Assembly (NCBI RefSeq): GCF_009498735.1
Contig: NZ_ML762428.1
Coordinates: 79,327 to 143,326, forward strand
Direction: 5' to 3'
DNA from: Gracilibacillus oryzae
GTDB lineage: Bacteria; Bacillota; Bacilli; Bacillales; Amphibacillaceae
Length of the DNA stretch: 64,000 nt
Shown here: piece after piece, positions 52,671 to 62,659 of the stretch
How the letters are laid out: every line of letters begins with the position of its first letter
How positions within the stretch are numbered: the stretch's first letter is position 1
Program-made: the position numbers and the translations under genes
Notes under the pieces: generated by a model
Seen by the model: the letters and a program-made list of their open reading frames with translations, nothing else
What the model was told of the DNA's origin: nothing
Databases searched by the model: none

Positions 52671-53960
52671 TTATATGTTTGTTAATTTAAAAAACTTCGC
52701 GCCATGTACCGGCACTTCAAAACTGATTTTATCAGAAGCTGTACCGATATCTTCATTTGCCCATAAATCTCTTAGCTTTACTTCAACACTGCTTATACCC
52801 AGCTGGTCGAATTCTGCTTCCACCTGACTATTTTCATCCGTCAAATTGAATAGAGCTAAATAAATCGTATCGTTTTCACCGTAAGACATCCACACAACCT
52901 TATCATTTTCGCGGAGTACCTGTCTTGCTCCAGTTCCCTTTTGATGTGCTTCAAGCACTTCCTCATTTGTAAGAAGGGACAGTGTCCAATCATCATTATC
53001 TCTTAATTCCCCACCGAACATTAAAGGGGAACGGAATATGGACCAGAGTGTCATCATCGTTAATTGCTCATCTTTGGTAAACCTTGTGTACCTGTCACTT
53101 GCTCCACCGTCAACAGAGCGAATTCCAATATGACCTAGCGGCAGCATATCGGCATCAGGCCAGTAGCCAGGACCAATGGTTTTACTCCATTTATAACAAC
53201 GGTCAAACATATCATAGAGAAGATGCCAGATGTCCCAGAAGTCGTCCGTCATTCTCCACATATTCGCATTCTCTGTCAGTAAACTGGCATGATCAAGTGG
53301 TGCCGGGCCAGGTGATAAACTCAGTACCATTGGTCTGCCACATTGATCGATTGCTTTACGAATCATTTTAATTTCATCAGCATGAATTCCATATAATCTG
53401 GAATCTGCTATATCATCTACTTTTACAAAGTCAACTCCCCATTCGGCATACAGGTCAAATAAGGAATTATAGTATTCTTGTGCACCTTCTTTTGTATGAT
53501 CAATACCATACATATCTGTATTCCATGGACAGATTGAATTTGGTTTTGCAATATCTCTGGCACGAACATCACTGCCTAAAATAGCTGTATTCTGATGTAC
53601 GGCTTGTCTTGGGATTCCACGCATAATATGAATGCCGAATTTCAAGCCTTTGTCATGAATATATTCAGCAAGTGGTTTAAATCCTTTTCCATCAGCTGAT
53701 GATGGAAAGCGATTAACCGCAGGGATTAAGCGGGAAAATTCGTCCATATCTAATGGAATAAACGGACGATAGGCTGACGAGACTGCCCCCGCTTCAGACC
53801 ATTGAATGTCCACAACTACATACTCCCAGCCAAAATCCTTTAGATTTTCGGCCATGTAGTCAGCATTCCCTTTCACTTCTTCTTCTGTGACAGTTGCTCC
53901 ATAACAGTCCCAACTGTTCCAGCCCATTGGAGGAGTAAGGGCATATTGATGGTGTTTCAT
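52671..53960 (-). CDS. GH27 enzyme (alpha-galactosidase or beta-L-arabinopyranosidase)
   Basis: The 429-residue cytosolic enzyme opens with the GH27 motif LTPPMGWNSWDCYG. Asp182 in DFVKVDD is the nucleophile and Asp240 in MWRMTDDFWD the acid/base. A C-terminal antiparallel beta-domain follows. The usual substrate-binding DDGW/DDCW after strand 1 reads VDIQW (residues 50-54), a change also compatible with beta-L-arabinopyranosidase specificity. Its position between two GH51 arabinofuranosidases favours arabinose release, but alpha-galactosidase cannot be excluded. Confidence 0.8.
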   Translation of the reverse strand: MKHHQYALTPPMGWNSWDCYGATVTEEEVKGNADYMAENLKDFGWEYVVVDIQWSEAGAVSSAYRPFIPLDMDEFSRLIPAVNRFPSSADGKGFKPLAEYIHDKGLKFGIHIMRGIPRQAVHQNTAILGSDVRARDIAKPNSICPWNTDMYGIDHTKEGAQEYYNSLFDLYAEWGVDFVKVDDIADSRLYGIHADEIKMIRKAIDQCGRPMVLSLSPGPAPLDHASLLTENANMWRMTDDFWDIWHLLYDMFDRCYKWSKTIGPGYWPDADMLPLGHIGIRSVDGGASDRYTRFTKDEQLTMMTLWSIFRSPLMFGGELRDNDDWTLSLLTNEEVLEAHQKGTGARQVLRENDKVVWMSYGENDTIYLALFNLTDENSQVEAEFDQLGISSVEVKLRDLWANEDIGTASDKISFEVPVHGAKFFKLTNI

Positions 53961-53995
53961 TCACAAAACTCCCTTCTTACTAGTATGTAAAGGAA

Positions 53996-54022
53996 GAAAG
54001 GCAAGATCAACTCCTTGCCTTT
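53996..54022 (-). other. Intercistronic hairpin between GH51 and GH27 genes
   Basis: GAAAGGCAAG and CTTGCCTTTC form a 10-bp stem with a short loop in the 76-bp gap. On the minus strand it is followed only by CTTCCTTT, so it may be a weak terminator or mRNA-stabilising stem. Confidence 0.5.
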
Positions 54023-54036
54023 CTTTGTTGTTATGA

Positions 54037-55595
<1,559 letters not shown>

Positions 55596-55627
55596 AATCA
55601 AGCGTGATATACTACTTCCAACAGTCA

Positions 55628-55684
55628 TCTTATTCGTACAAATGATAAGAATATAAATATTTTATGTAATTTGTACGTATATAT
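55628..55684 (-). promoter_or_regulatory. Pair of AraR boxes before the arabinan hydrolase operon
   Basis: Box 1 (55628-55643) matches ATTTGTACGTACAAAT at 12 of 16 positions and keeps the CGTACAAAT half intact. Box 2 (55669-55684, ATTTGTACGTATATAT) matches at 14 of 16. Their centres are 41 bp apart, about four helical turns, as in the cooperative operators of Bacillus subtilis AraR. Confidence 0.75.
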
Positions 55685-56034
55685 AGATTATGAAAAATCT
55701 ACTGTTTTGTCAAGATAATGCGCCCTATTTTTAAGACTATTAACTAAAAGTTTATACATCTTATCTTATTTTTCGATTGCATATCTTTTATTTGTTTCAC
55801 AAGAGAAAAGTCTCGCCTTCAGAAGCTAAATAAAGTGATGGAATATCGCTCTCCAGCAACGAAGCATTTACTTATAAAGTATTGGATATAGTATAAGAGT
55901 GAGCCAATAATTAGCTCACTCTTATACTCAATTTCTATATACCAATATATCTTCTAAGGAAGTTGACTTTGAAAGTCATTAAATTATCTTAAGCATTCAT
56001 TCTTAATTAATAACAAGGAGATGTTGGATTATCA
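55685..56034. other. AT-rich intergenic region with one strong hairpin
   Basis: No gene is seen. AGTATAAGAGTGAGC (55890) and GCTCACTCTTATACT (55914-55928) form a 15-bp perfect stem with a 9-nt loop. It is the probable 3' end of the araNPQ operon on the minus strand, though it lacks a clear T-run. Confidence 0.6.
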
Positions 56035-56475
56035 TCAAGCAAAGTTTTTCTTGCCGTACGACTCATCTAAATTCTTGTTTGTTAATCTAATCGCTTTGTT
56101 TTTAGAAAAATATAATACAATCGCTAACATGTATAAAACAAATCCAATGACATCCATCGCTAATAATTGTGTTACAGCCCATATTATAAACCAGATCATC
56201 AGCTTGTTCTGAATATCATTATCTCTTATTTTAGTAGCTATTAGAAAGTTAATAATAGCTCCAATCAGAATAAATAAGCCATACAAGAAGATAATTTGCG
56301 ATATATTATTAATCATTTGAGATCCTGCAATCATTGTATTAGTGTCTACATTCTCTATTTGTTTAGCACCTTCCTGATTAAACCATGAATTGTAACTAAA
56401 CATTGTTAAAAAAGCTGTAATTAAGTTCCATAGTGCCCCGACAATGATAAACTTTCTTTCCAGACCTCTTTTCAT
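56035..56475 (-). CDS. Small membrane protein at the end of the araNPQ operon
   Basis: The 146-residue protein has four hydrophobic helices (KFIIVGALWNLITAFLTMFSY, IIFLYGLFILIGAIINFLIA, KLMIWFIIWAVTQLLAMDVIGFVLYMLAIVLYF). The pattern resembles the DUF4064 group of small bacillar membrane proteins, a tentative match. It is 50 bp downstream of araQ on the same strand. It is not a known part of the arabinose importer; the role is unknown. Confidence 0.65.
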   Translation of the reverse strand: MKRGLERKFIIVGALWNLITAFLTMFSYNSWFNQEGAKQIENVDTNTMIAGSQMINNISQIIFLYGLFILIGAIINFLIATKIRDNDIQNKLMIWFIIWAVTQLLAMDVIGFVLYMLAIVLYFSKNKAIRLTNKNLDESYGKKNFA

Positions 56476-56525
56476 TACTTCATCACCTCTTAGAAAAACT
56501 TTGCTTTTAGATAAGCCAATAACCC

Positions 56526-57371
56526 TTAACCTTTAATCCCTGAATTAAGGTTGATTGCTGATACAAAATATTTTTGTGCGAAGAAGAAGAGCAGCAATGT
56601 TGGAATAATAGCTAATATAGCTGATCCCATCAATTGACCGATCATTCGGTAGTTACCATAAATATCTTGTAATAATAGTAAACCAGCAGTAACAGGCATT
56701 TTATCTACATCTGTATAAACAATAACTGGCCATAGGAAGTCGTTCCAAGAACCAGTAAAGGAGAATAACCCACAAACAATTAAAACTGGTCTAATTAAAG
56801 GCAGAATAACTTTTGCATAAATGGTGAAATCTCCAGCTCCGTCTACACGCGCTGATTCATCAAGCTCCATTGGAATACCACGCATAAACTGTCTTACAAG
56901 GAAAATGTTACCCATACCAGCAAGACCAGGAACAATCATAGCCCAAGGTGTGTTTACCCATCCTAAAATATCAATAATTTTATAAGAAGGAATCAGGTTT
57001 ACTACATTCGGGAAAAACGAGATTGCCAAGAGCGTGAAAAACAGGAAATCACGACCTTTAAATTTCATACGAGAGTAACCATAACCTGTTATAGAAATAA
57101 CAGCAACTACTAATAAAGTGTGTAATGTAGCAATAAAGATCGAATTCCATAACCATTGTAATATTGGCGCGGAAGATGTATTTTCTAAAATAGCTACATA
57201 ATTATCAACTATCCAGTTCACAGGCAGTAATCTAAATCCTTCATTTACTATTTCAGTCTGAGATCGGAATGATGTAACAATACCAAATATAACTGGAATA
57301 GTCCAGATAGCACTAACAACAATTAGAAACAGGTAGGCTAAGTATTTAGACACCTTGATTTTTTTAAACAT
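56526..57371 (-). CDS. araQ: Arabino-oligosaccharide ABC permease AraQ
   Basis: The 281-residue permease has six helices and the EAA motif MELDESARVDGAGDFTIYAKVILPLI. It ends QKYFVSAINLNSGIKG as in AraQ and other MalG-type permeases. With AraP and AraN it imports arabinose oligomers. It is 37 bp downstream of araP. The ATPase is missing from the operon, as in Bacillus subtilis where MsmX energises AraNPQ. Confidence 0.92.
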   Translation of the reverse strand: MFKKIKVSKYLAYLFLIVVSAIWTIPVIFGIVTSFRSQTEIVNEGFRLLPVNWIVDNYVAILENTSSAPILQWLWNSIFIATLHTLLVVAVISITGYGYSRMKFKGRDFLFFTLLAISFFPNVVNLIPSYKIIDILGWVNTPWAMIVPGLAGMGNIFLVRQFMRGIPMELDESARVDGAGDFTIYAKVILPLIRPVLIVCGLFSFTGSWNDFLWPVIVYTDVDKMPVTAGLLLLQDIYGNYRMIGQLMGSAILAIIPTLLLFFFAQKYFVSAINLNSGIKG

Positions 57372-57408
57372 ATTCTCACCTCTATATCCTTCATTTCAGA
57401 TAATTTTA

Positions 57409-58338
57409 CTACGCGGCATTTCGATTCATTACATAATACTGAAATGCTGAGATTACTAGTATCACTAGACCGAGCAATACTGCCATCGCTGACGCTAACC
57501 CTGCAATTGACTCACCATGGCTAAATGCTAAATCACGGATATACATCATCAACACAGTAGTACTTTGTCTTGGACCACCATCTGTCATCATTAATGGCTG
57601 GGCGAATACATTAAATGCTCCTGCAGTTGTCATTACCATTGTGTAAATTAAAGGGAATCTAATTGAAGGTAATGTAATGCTAAAGAATTTTCTGACTGGA
57701 CCAGCTCCGTCAATTTCTGCTGACTCGTACAAATCTTTTGATACGCCATTGATGCCGGCACGGTAGATAATCATATTACCGCCAATTCCAGCCCATATTG
57801 TAATGATTAATATAATAATCCAGGCATATGGCTGAGTGGTTTGCCAAACAGCTTCCGATCCGAATAAGTTATTTGCTACACCGAGTTGTTTATTGAAAAT
57901 CAATGACCATACTAATGCTGCAGCAGATATAGAGATTAGACCAGGAATATAAAGAAGTGTCTGGAAAAGACTTGTGAATTTTAGATCTTTATGTTCCAGG
58001 GCCACTGCAATTAATAATGGGATAATGATCAATAACGGAACACTGAATACAACGAATAATAATGTGTTTTTCAGTCCATTGAAGAATTGACTGTAGAACG
58101 TAGAATCAGTATCTGTAAGTATTGTTTTATAATTATCTAAACCAACCCAAACCGGATCCCCAATTAAGTTCCAATTTGTAAAGGATGCGTAAATACCGTA
58201 AACAGATGGTATTAAGATAAAAACAATAAATAAGATAATGTGTGGCCCAACAAATAAAAGTGGTTTTAGGAAATTATTATTGTTCAACTGGATTGCCTCC
58301 TTTATCTTAAAGGTGGTAATGTGCCAGAATAATGGCAC
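57409..58338 (-). CDS. araP: Arabino-oligosaccharide ABC permease AraP
   Basis: The 309-residue permease has six helices and the MalF-type EAA motif KDLYESAEIDGAGPVRKFFSITLPSIRFP. PLMMTDGGPRQSTTVLMMYIRDLAF near the C-terminus is typical. The true start may be the internal ATG-less region after the first 15 residues, since NNNFLKPLLFVGPHIILF begins the conserved part. It lies 15 bp downstream of araN and pairs with AraQ. Confidence 0.92.
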   Translation of the reverse strand: MPLFWHITTFKIKEAIQLNNNNFLKPLLFVGPHIILFIVFILIPSVYGIYASFTNWNLIGDPVWVGLDNYKTILTDTDSTFYSQFFNGLKNTLLFVVFSVPLLIIIPLLIAVALEHKDLKFTSLFQTLLYIPGLISISAAALVWSLIFNKQLGVANNLFGSEAVWQTTQPYAWIIILIITIWAGIGGNMIIYRAGINGVSKDLYESAEIDGAGPVRKFFSITLPSIRFPLIYTMVMTTAGAFNVFAQPLMMTDGGPRQSTTVLMMYIRDLAFSHGESIAGLASAMAVLLGLVILVISAFQYYVMNRNAA

Positions 58339-58353
58339 ATTACCTTATAAAAC

Positions 58354-59613
58354 TTATTCCTCTGTTGTTTCTTCTGTCTCTGCATTTTCGATATCTAAGG
58401 AACCTTCAGCTACCTTATCATCAACGAACTTCTGCATTTCTTCTAATCCTTGTTGCAAGTCCATTTCACCATGGATTAAATCGCCAACATACGTGTCTAT
58501 TGCCTCTGCAACATAAGGATAGTGTTCATAAGTGTAAATATGCAGAGATTCTTCTTGTTCTGGAGTCGATGTGAAGAAAGATTGCATATATTCATCATAT
58601 TCAGGACTTTCGATTACTTCTGTACTTGCTACAATCTGTCCTGCTTCTGCCCATTTCAGTGAATTCTGTCTGATAAATTCAAGGAAATCACCAATTACTT
58701 GTTCTTTCTCATCAGTTCTTTCTTCTTTTTCCAGCATTGCGAATAAGTGTGATGATGCACGATTATGGAAAGTAGTTGGTTCAAAAGCATAGATATTTGT
58801 TACTCCAAAGTTTAAACCTTCCACTTGTCCGTGTCCTGTTGAACTCCAAGTACCATCAGTAGAGAATAATACATTACCTGATTGGAACATTAAATATCCA
58901 TCTTCACCATACGGAGTCATTAATCCAGCGTCAGCTAATTCCTTAATCGCCCCAATAGCTTGTTCCATTTCAGGAGTGTTAACTGCTGGCGCACCATCTT
59001 GCTGAATATCTCCGCCTAAGTTCTGAATTTGTGCCAAAACTACCCAGCCTGCTAACGCGTCATTCAGTACATATTGTCCTTCTTCCAATTGTCCTTGTAA
59101 TGAAAGCATTTCATCAAATGTTACAACATTATCATCTAACCAGTGCTCCACACCGTACTTTGCCAATAAATCTTTATTGTAATACATTGCATTCGAGTGA
59201 ATATCCAAAGGAACTGTGTACTGTGTTCCTTCAACATTTCCTGCTTCCCATGCTTCTGCTAAATAATTTTCTGTATTTAACTCTGGTTGCGCTTCCATGA
59301 TTCCTGTCATCGGCTCTATTAAACCTTGTTTTACAAAGCTAGTAACACGGTCTGCGTGAATAATTGATAAATCCGGAATTCCATTTCCTGAGTTTAAAAC
59401 CGTATACATTTTCGTGTACATATCAGAAGTAACAACATGCTCTACCTCGAACTCTGGCTCTGTCTCATTAAAAGCATCTACTAATTCGTCCATGTAAGCT
59501 CCATCTTCACCTGTTAAAGGTGTCCAGAATTGAATTGTATTCTCATCGCCGCCACTGCATCCTGCTAAAACAAATACTAGTGAAGCAAATAGAATCATTA
59601 AACCTTTTTTCAT
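58354..59613 (-). CDS. araN: Arabino-oligosaccharide-binding lipoprotein AraN
   Basis: The 419-residue lipoprotein has signal peptide MKKGLMILFASLVFVLAGC with lipobox LAGC. The mature part is a type I solute-binding fold (IQFWTPLTGEDGAYMDELVDAFNETEP, ALAGWVVLAQIQNLGGDI). Length and gene order match AraN of Bacillus. It is the first gene of the araNPQ operon, with AraR boxes upstream. It captures arabinose oligomers at the outer face of the membrane. Confidence 0.9.
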   Translation of the reverse strand: MKKGLMILFASLVFVLAGCSGGDENTIQFWTPLTGEDGAYMDELVDAFNETEPEFEVEHVVTSDMYTKMYTVLNSGNGIPDLSIIHADRVTSFVKQGLIEPMTGIMEAQPELNTENYLAEAWEAGNVEGTQYTVPLDIHSNAMYYNKDLLAKYGVEHWLDDNVVTFDEMLSLQGQLEEGQYVLNDALAGWVVLAQIQNLGGDIQQDGAPAVNTPEMEQAIGAIKELADAGLMTPYGEDGYLMFQSGNVLFSTDGTWSSTGHGQVEGLNFGVTNIYAFEPTTFHNRASSHLFAMLEKEERTDEKEQVIGDFLEFIRQNSLKWAEAGQIVASTEVIESPEYDEYMQSFFTSTPEQEESLHIYTYEHYPYVAEAIDTYVGDLIHGEMDLQQGLEEMQKFVDDKVAEGSLDIENAETEETTEE

Positions 59614-59762
59614 TTTTAATAACCCCCATTTTTATATTGAATATTTAACACTTATTACTTAGATGGTGTACTTTCCTATTACTCTCTCTCTTAATATGCA
59701 ACCCCTTTCAATTCAACAAGTATTGATCCTCTAGCTGAACGTACATAATAACTATTATATTC

Positions 59763-59811
59763 AACAATACATACAAATAATTTTGCAATAAACTAATTTG
59801 TACGTATGAGA
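59763..59811 (-). promoter_or_regulatory. Pair of AraR boxes before araN
   Basis: ATTTGTACGTATGAGA (59796-59811) matches the AraR box at 12 of 16 positions, with its left 11 bases perfect. A weaker box ending ATACAAAT (59763-59778) matches at 11 of 16. Centres are 33 bp apart, about three helical turns. The rest of the 340-bp gap between araN and the GH43 gene is AT-rich and shows no gene. Confidence 0.65.
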
Positions 59812-59955
59812 TGTTGTAATTTCATTATAATCAACTCAACAACTCTTTTCAACATATTTTTGTTAATTTATAATAAATTTTTTTTGTAAGATTAACGTTT
59901 TTGTTTATCCACCAGTTTACAGGTTATAATCATAACAAATATATTAATAATAACA

Positions 59956-61248
59956 TTAATAGGAGTTCGTTCTTTTCCCTAAATATACCGTTCCTTCTTG
60001 ATCTTTCCCCATAAACACAATGGTTTCCGTCCAGTTCTCCCAATCCCAGCTCTCATTTACGACACCGCTGACTCTATTTTCACCAAATATGAAATGATAG
60101 TTGTTATTGCTTTTATTTATCCAATTACTTTCCTTTACTGTGATACGGAATGATTCATCTTGTTCATCATTGTGCTGATCCACCTTAAATAACTCCCAGT
60201 CGCCCGTAAGCTCTTCTGCAGTTATTCGCCGTTTTTCTTCGCCTGCAAATCTTTGAGGTGATATTAATGGCCAACCATCCTCTGTCCATAAGATCGTACG
60301 GATATGTAAATAATGCCATCTCTTATCTTTCGGTGCCCGAATGTGGTGACAAATATAAAAATTATTGTCATCATTTAACACAGTGTTGTGCCCTGGCGCT
60401 ACCCAACCGTCACTATTGTGAAACTTGTAGCCGCCAAGCAGCTTCATCCCTACTTCATATGGCGGGGAATCGATATCTGTCATTTCATTTCCTGAGAAAT
60501 CCAAGTATGGTCCTTCCATACTTTTGGATCTGGCTACACGTATATTATAATTTGAGAATAGAGAATCATAAGATACAAATAAATAATAGTATTCAAAATC
60601 AGGATGGTATACGATGTAAGGACCTTCCAAAGCTCTGTCAACACTTCGATTTCGCTGAGCAATTAGTTTACCTCTTCCTTCATCGAGCAGTTTACCTGTT
60701 TGTTTATTAATTTTTGCCAGATAAATCCCGCCAAAAAAGGAACCATAAACCATCCAAGGTTCTCCGTCCTTATCAATAGTAATATTGGGATCTATTGCAT
60801 TCGGTCCTTCTTCATCTTGCACAGATTTATAGACTAACCCTTGATCTTCAAAAGGCCCTTCAATATTTTCACTTGTTGCAACACCGATAAATGATTGTGT
60901 TTTGCCAAACTGGCTGGCAGCATAATACATATAATACTTTTGATTAAACTTAACGATTTCCGGAGCCCATAATCCTTTGGCACCTGTCCAGCTTTCAGCC
61001 TCAGCTGGTACTCCATTTTCAAAAGCATAACCGACCCATTCCCAATTAATCAGATCGTTAGACTTTCTGATTTGGATACCAGAACAGAAATCTCCTTTAA
61101 ACTGTGCATCAGTTGAGAAGACATAGTACCAGTCACCATCTTTTATGATAGCAGGGTCATGAACATTATTAACTGTCCATTTTTCTTTATAGTCCAGCAC
61201 GGTTTCATCATAGAGTTTATCTATTGGTATACTTGATTGATTCATCAT
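59956..61248 (-). CDS. GH43 arabinanase (AbnB/Abn2-like), intracellular
   Basis: The 430-residue enzyme is a GH43 propeller with catalytic base Asp31 in NVHDPAII, a second Asp in NAIDPNITIDKDG and the acid Glu in RALEGPYIVYHP. SDGWVAPGHNTVL and the C-terminal domain (LTGDWELFKVD, then WENWTETIVFMGKDQEGTVYLGKR) match the GH43_5-type endo-arabinanases that carry an extra beta-barrel. Secreted relatives have signal peptides; this one does not. The start at 61248 is chosen because AGAAGGATG precedes it. It follows araR by 32 bp on the same strand and is probably co-transcribed. Confidence 0.85.
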   Translation of the reverse strand: MMNQSSIPIDKLYDETVLDYKEKWTVNNVHDPAIIKDGDWYYVFSTDAQFKGDFCSGIQIRKSNDLINWEWVGYAFENGVPAEAESWTGAKGLWAPEIVKFNQKYYMYYAASQFGKTQSFIGVATSENIEGPFEDQGLVYKSVQDEEGPNAIDPNITIDKDGEPWMVYGSFFGGIYLAKINKQTGKLLDEGRGKLIAQRNRSVDRALEGPYIVYHPDFEYYYLFVSYDSLFSNYNIRVARSKSMEGPYLDFSGNEMTDIDSPPYEVGMKLLGGYKFHNSDGWVAPGHNTVLNDDNNFYICHHIRAPKDKRWHYLHIRTILWTEDGWPLISPQRFAGEEKRRITAEELTGDWELFKVDQHNDEQDESFRITVKESNWINKSNNNYHFIFGENRVSGVVNESWDWENWTETIVFMGKDQEGTVYLGKRTNSY

Positions 61249-61280
61249 TTTCATCATCCTTCTCATGCTATTTTCATTTG

Positions 61281-62402
61281 TTATGATAATAATAATTTCT
61301 CGGATAGTTGTAATGTTGATTGTCGTATATTCAACTCTGGCTCATACAAACATGATAGTTTTTTATCCTTCATTGATTTCTTTTTAATCATACAAGTTAC
61401 AGCCTTTGCTGCATCCCATCCAAGGGTTTGCTTTGGATGGATAACACTTGTCAGTTTAACTTCTGAAACCTCTGCAAGGATAGAATCATCATAGCCTACA
61501 ATTGATAAATCTTCCGGTATGCACAGACCTTTTTTCCGGATATAATCCATCACTCTCATTACCAATTGGTCGTTGTAGCATACTACTGCCGTTGGTTTAT
61601 TGTATTTATTATCAAGCAGTTTACTTAGACAACGGACAGGTTCTGTCATTTCATTTCCTGATGTGTAAGTAATGATATTTTGGGGATTTAATGTAAGATT
61701 ACTTTCTCGATGCGCTTTAATAAAGCCTTTCAATCTCTTTCTTCCCTGAGAGTCATCTGTTTTGTAAATGCATACAATATCTTTATGACCTAATTCAATT
61801 AAGTGCTTTGTCTGCATGTAACCGCCTTTAATATCATCCATCATAAAACTTACTGGTTCGAGTTCATCATAAACAGCATTTATCATTACATATGGTATCT
61901 TCTCCCGCTCCAGATTCAAATAGTACTTTAAATTAGGATTTGGCGCTGAACTGTTAGCAGGTTCGATAATGACTCCGGCATAATTATTCAGTAAAATCTT
62001 GTCTAAGATTTCTCGTTCAATCTGATATTGGTTATTTGTATTAAAGATGCTGACTCGATAACCTTGCTCACTTAAATAAGCTTCTGCTCCCCTGATAATG
62101 GAAGGAAAGATATATTCTGATATAAATGTAGTCACTATTGCGATATTTTTCTCACTATGCTCATCTACCACTTCCGCATCTTTAAGGTTAGTACGATCTG
62201 CACAGAAAGTACCGGCACCTTGTTCTCTATACAGCCACCCTTCACTTACAAGCTCTCCAATTGCTAAACGAACTGTATGGCGACTTACATTAAATTGGCG
62301 CATTAATTCATTTTCAGAGCTTATTTTTTGATGCGGGACTGTTAATCCACTAAGGATATCTGATTTGATTAGATTTTTGATTCTTTTATATTTCGCTTCC
62401 AT
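61281..62402 (-). CDS. araR: AraR, arabinose repressor (copy 1)
   Basis: The 373-residue repressor combines a GntR-type winged helix (residues 1-70: SSENELMRQFNVSRHTVRLAIGELVSEGWLYREQGAGTFC) with a LacI-type effector domain (NIAIVTTFISEYIFPSIIRGAEAYL; PTAVVCYNDQLVMRVMDYI; LSIVGYDDS). This chimeric layout defines AraR. An almost perfect AraR box lies about 117 bp upstream, implying autorepression. It probably represses araNPQ, the GH51-GH27-GH51 operon and the GH43 gene downstream, and is released by arabinose. Confidence 0.94.
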   Translation of the reverse strand: MEAKYKRIKNLIKSDILSGLTVPHQKISSENELMRQFNVSRHTVRLAIGELVSEGWLYREQGAGTFCADRTNLKDAEVVDEHSEKNIAIVTTFISEYIFPSIIRGAEAYLSEQGYRVSIFNTNNQYQIEREILDKILLNNYAGVIIEPANSSAPNPNLKYYLNLEREKIPYVMINAVYDELEPVSFMMDDIKGGYMQTKHLIELGHKDIVCIYKTDDSQGRKRLKGFIKAHRESNLTLNPQNIITYTSGNEMTEPVRCLSKLLDNKYNKPTAVVCYNDQLVMRVMDYIRKKGLCIPEDLSIVGYDDSILAEVSEVKLTSVIHPKQTLGWDAAKAVTCMIKKKSMKDKKLSCLYEPELNIRQSTLQLSEKLLLS

Positions 62403-62518
62403 AGTTCCGCCCCCTTACTTGCATTAAGCTGACTTTTGTTATGAATATCATCTGTTACCGTTTACATAATTTTATTACTGATAGGATTAACTTATATAAT
62501 AACTCCTTTCCTTTTCAG

Positions 62519-62534
62519 ATTTGTACGTACTAAT
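62519..62534 (-). promoter_or_regulatory. Near-perfect AraR box upstream of araR copy 1
   Basis: ATTTGTACGTACTAAT matches the AraR consensus ATTTGTACGTACAAAT at 15 of 16 positions, the best box in the window. Confidence 0.82.
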
Positions 62535-62619
62535 AGTATAGCAGAATAAGGTAGTTTTACAATAGGTTGTATGTTCAAATAAATAACTGCTCTACAGCTT
62601 GTGTAAGAATCAATAAAAA

Positions 62620-62643
62620 AATAGACCAGCATCCACCAGTCTA
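62620..62643 (-). terminator. Terminator of araR copy 2
   Basis: On the minus strand ATAGAC and GTCTAT, extended by weaker pairs, form a stem followed by TTTTTTTATT. Confidence 0.75.
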
Positions 62644-62659
62644 TCCTATCAACTATTCA

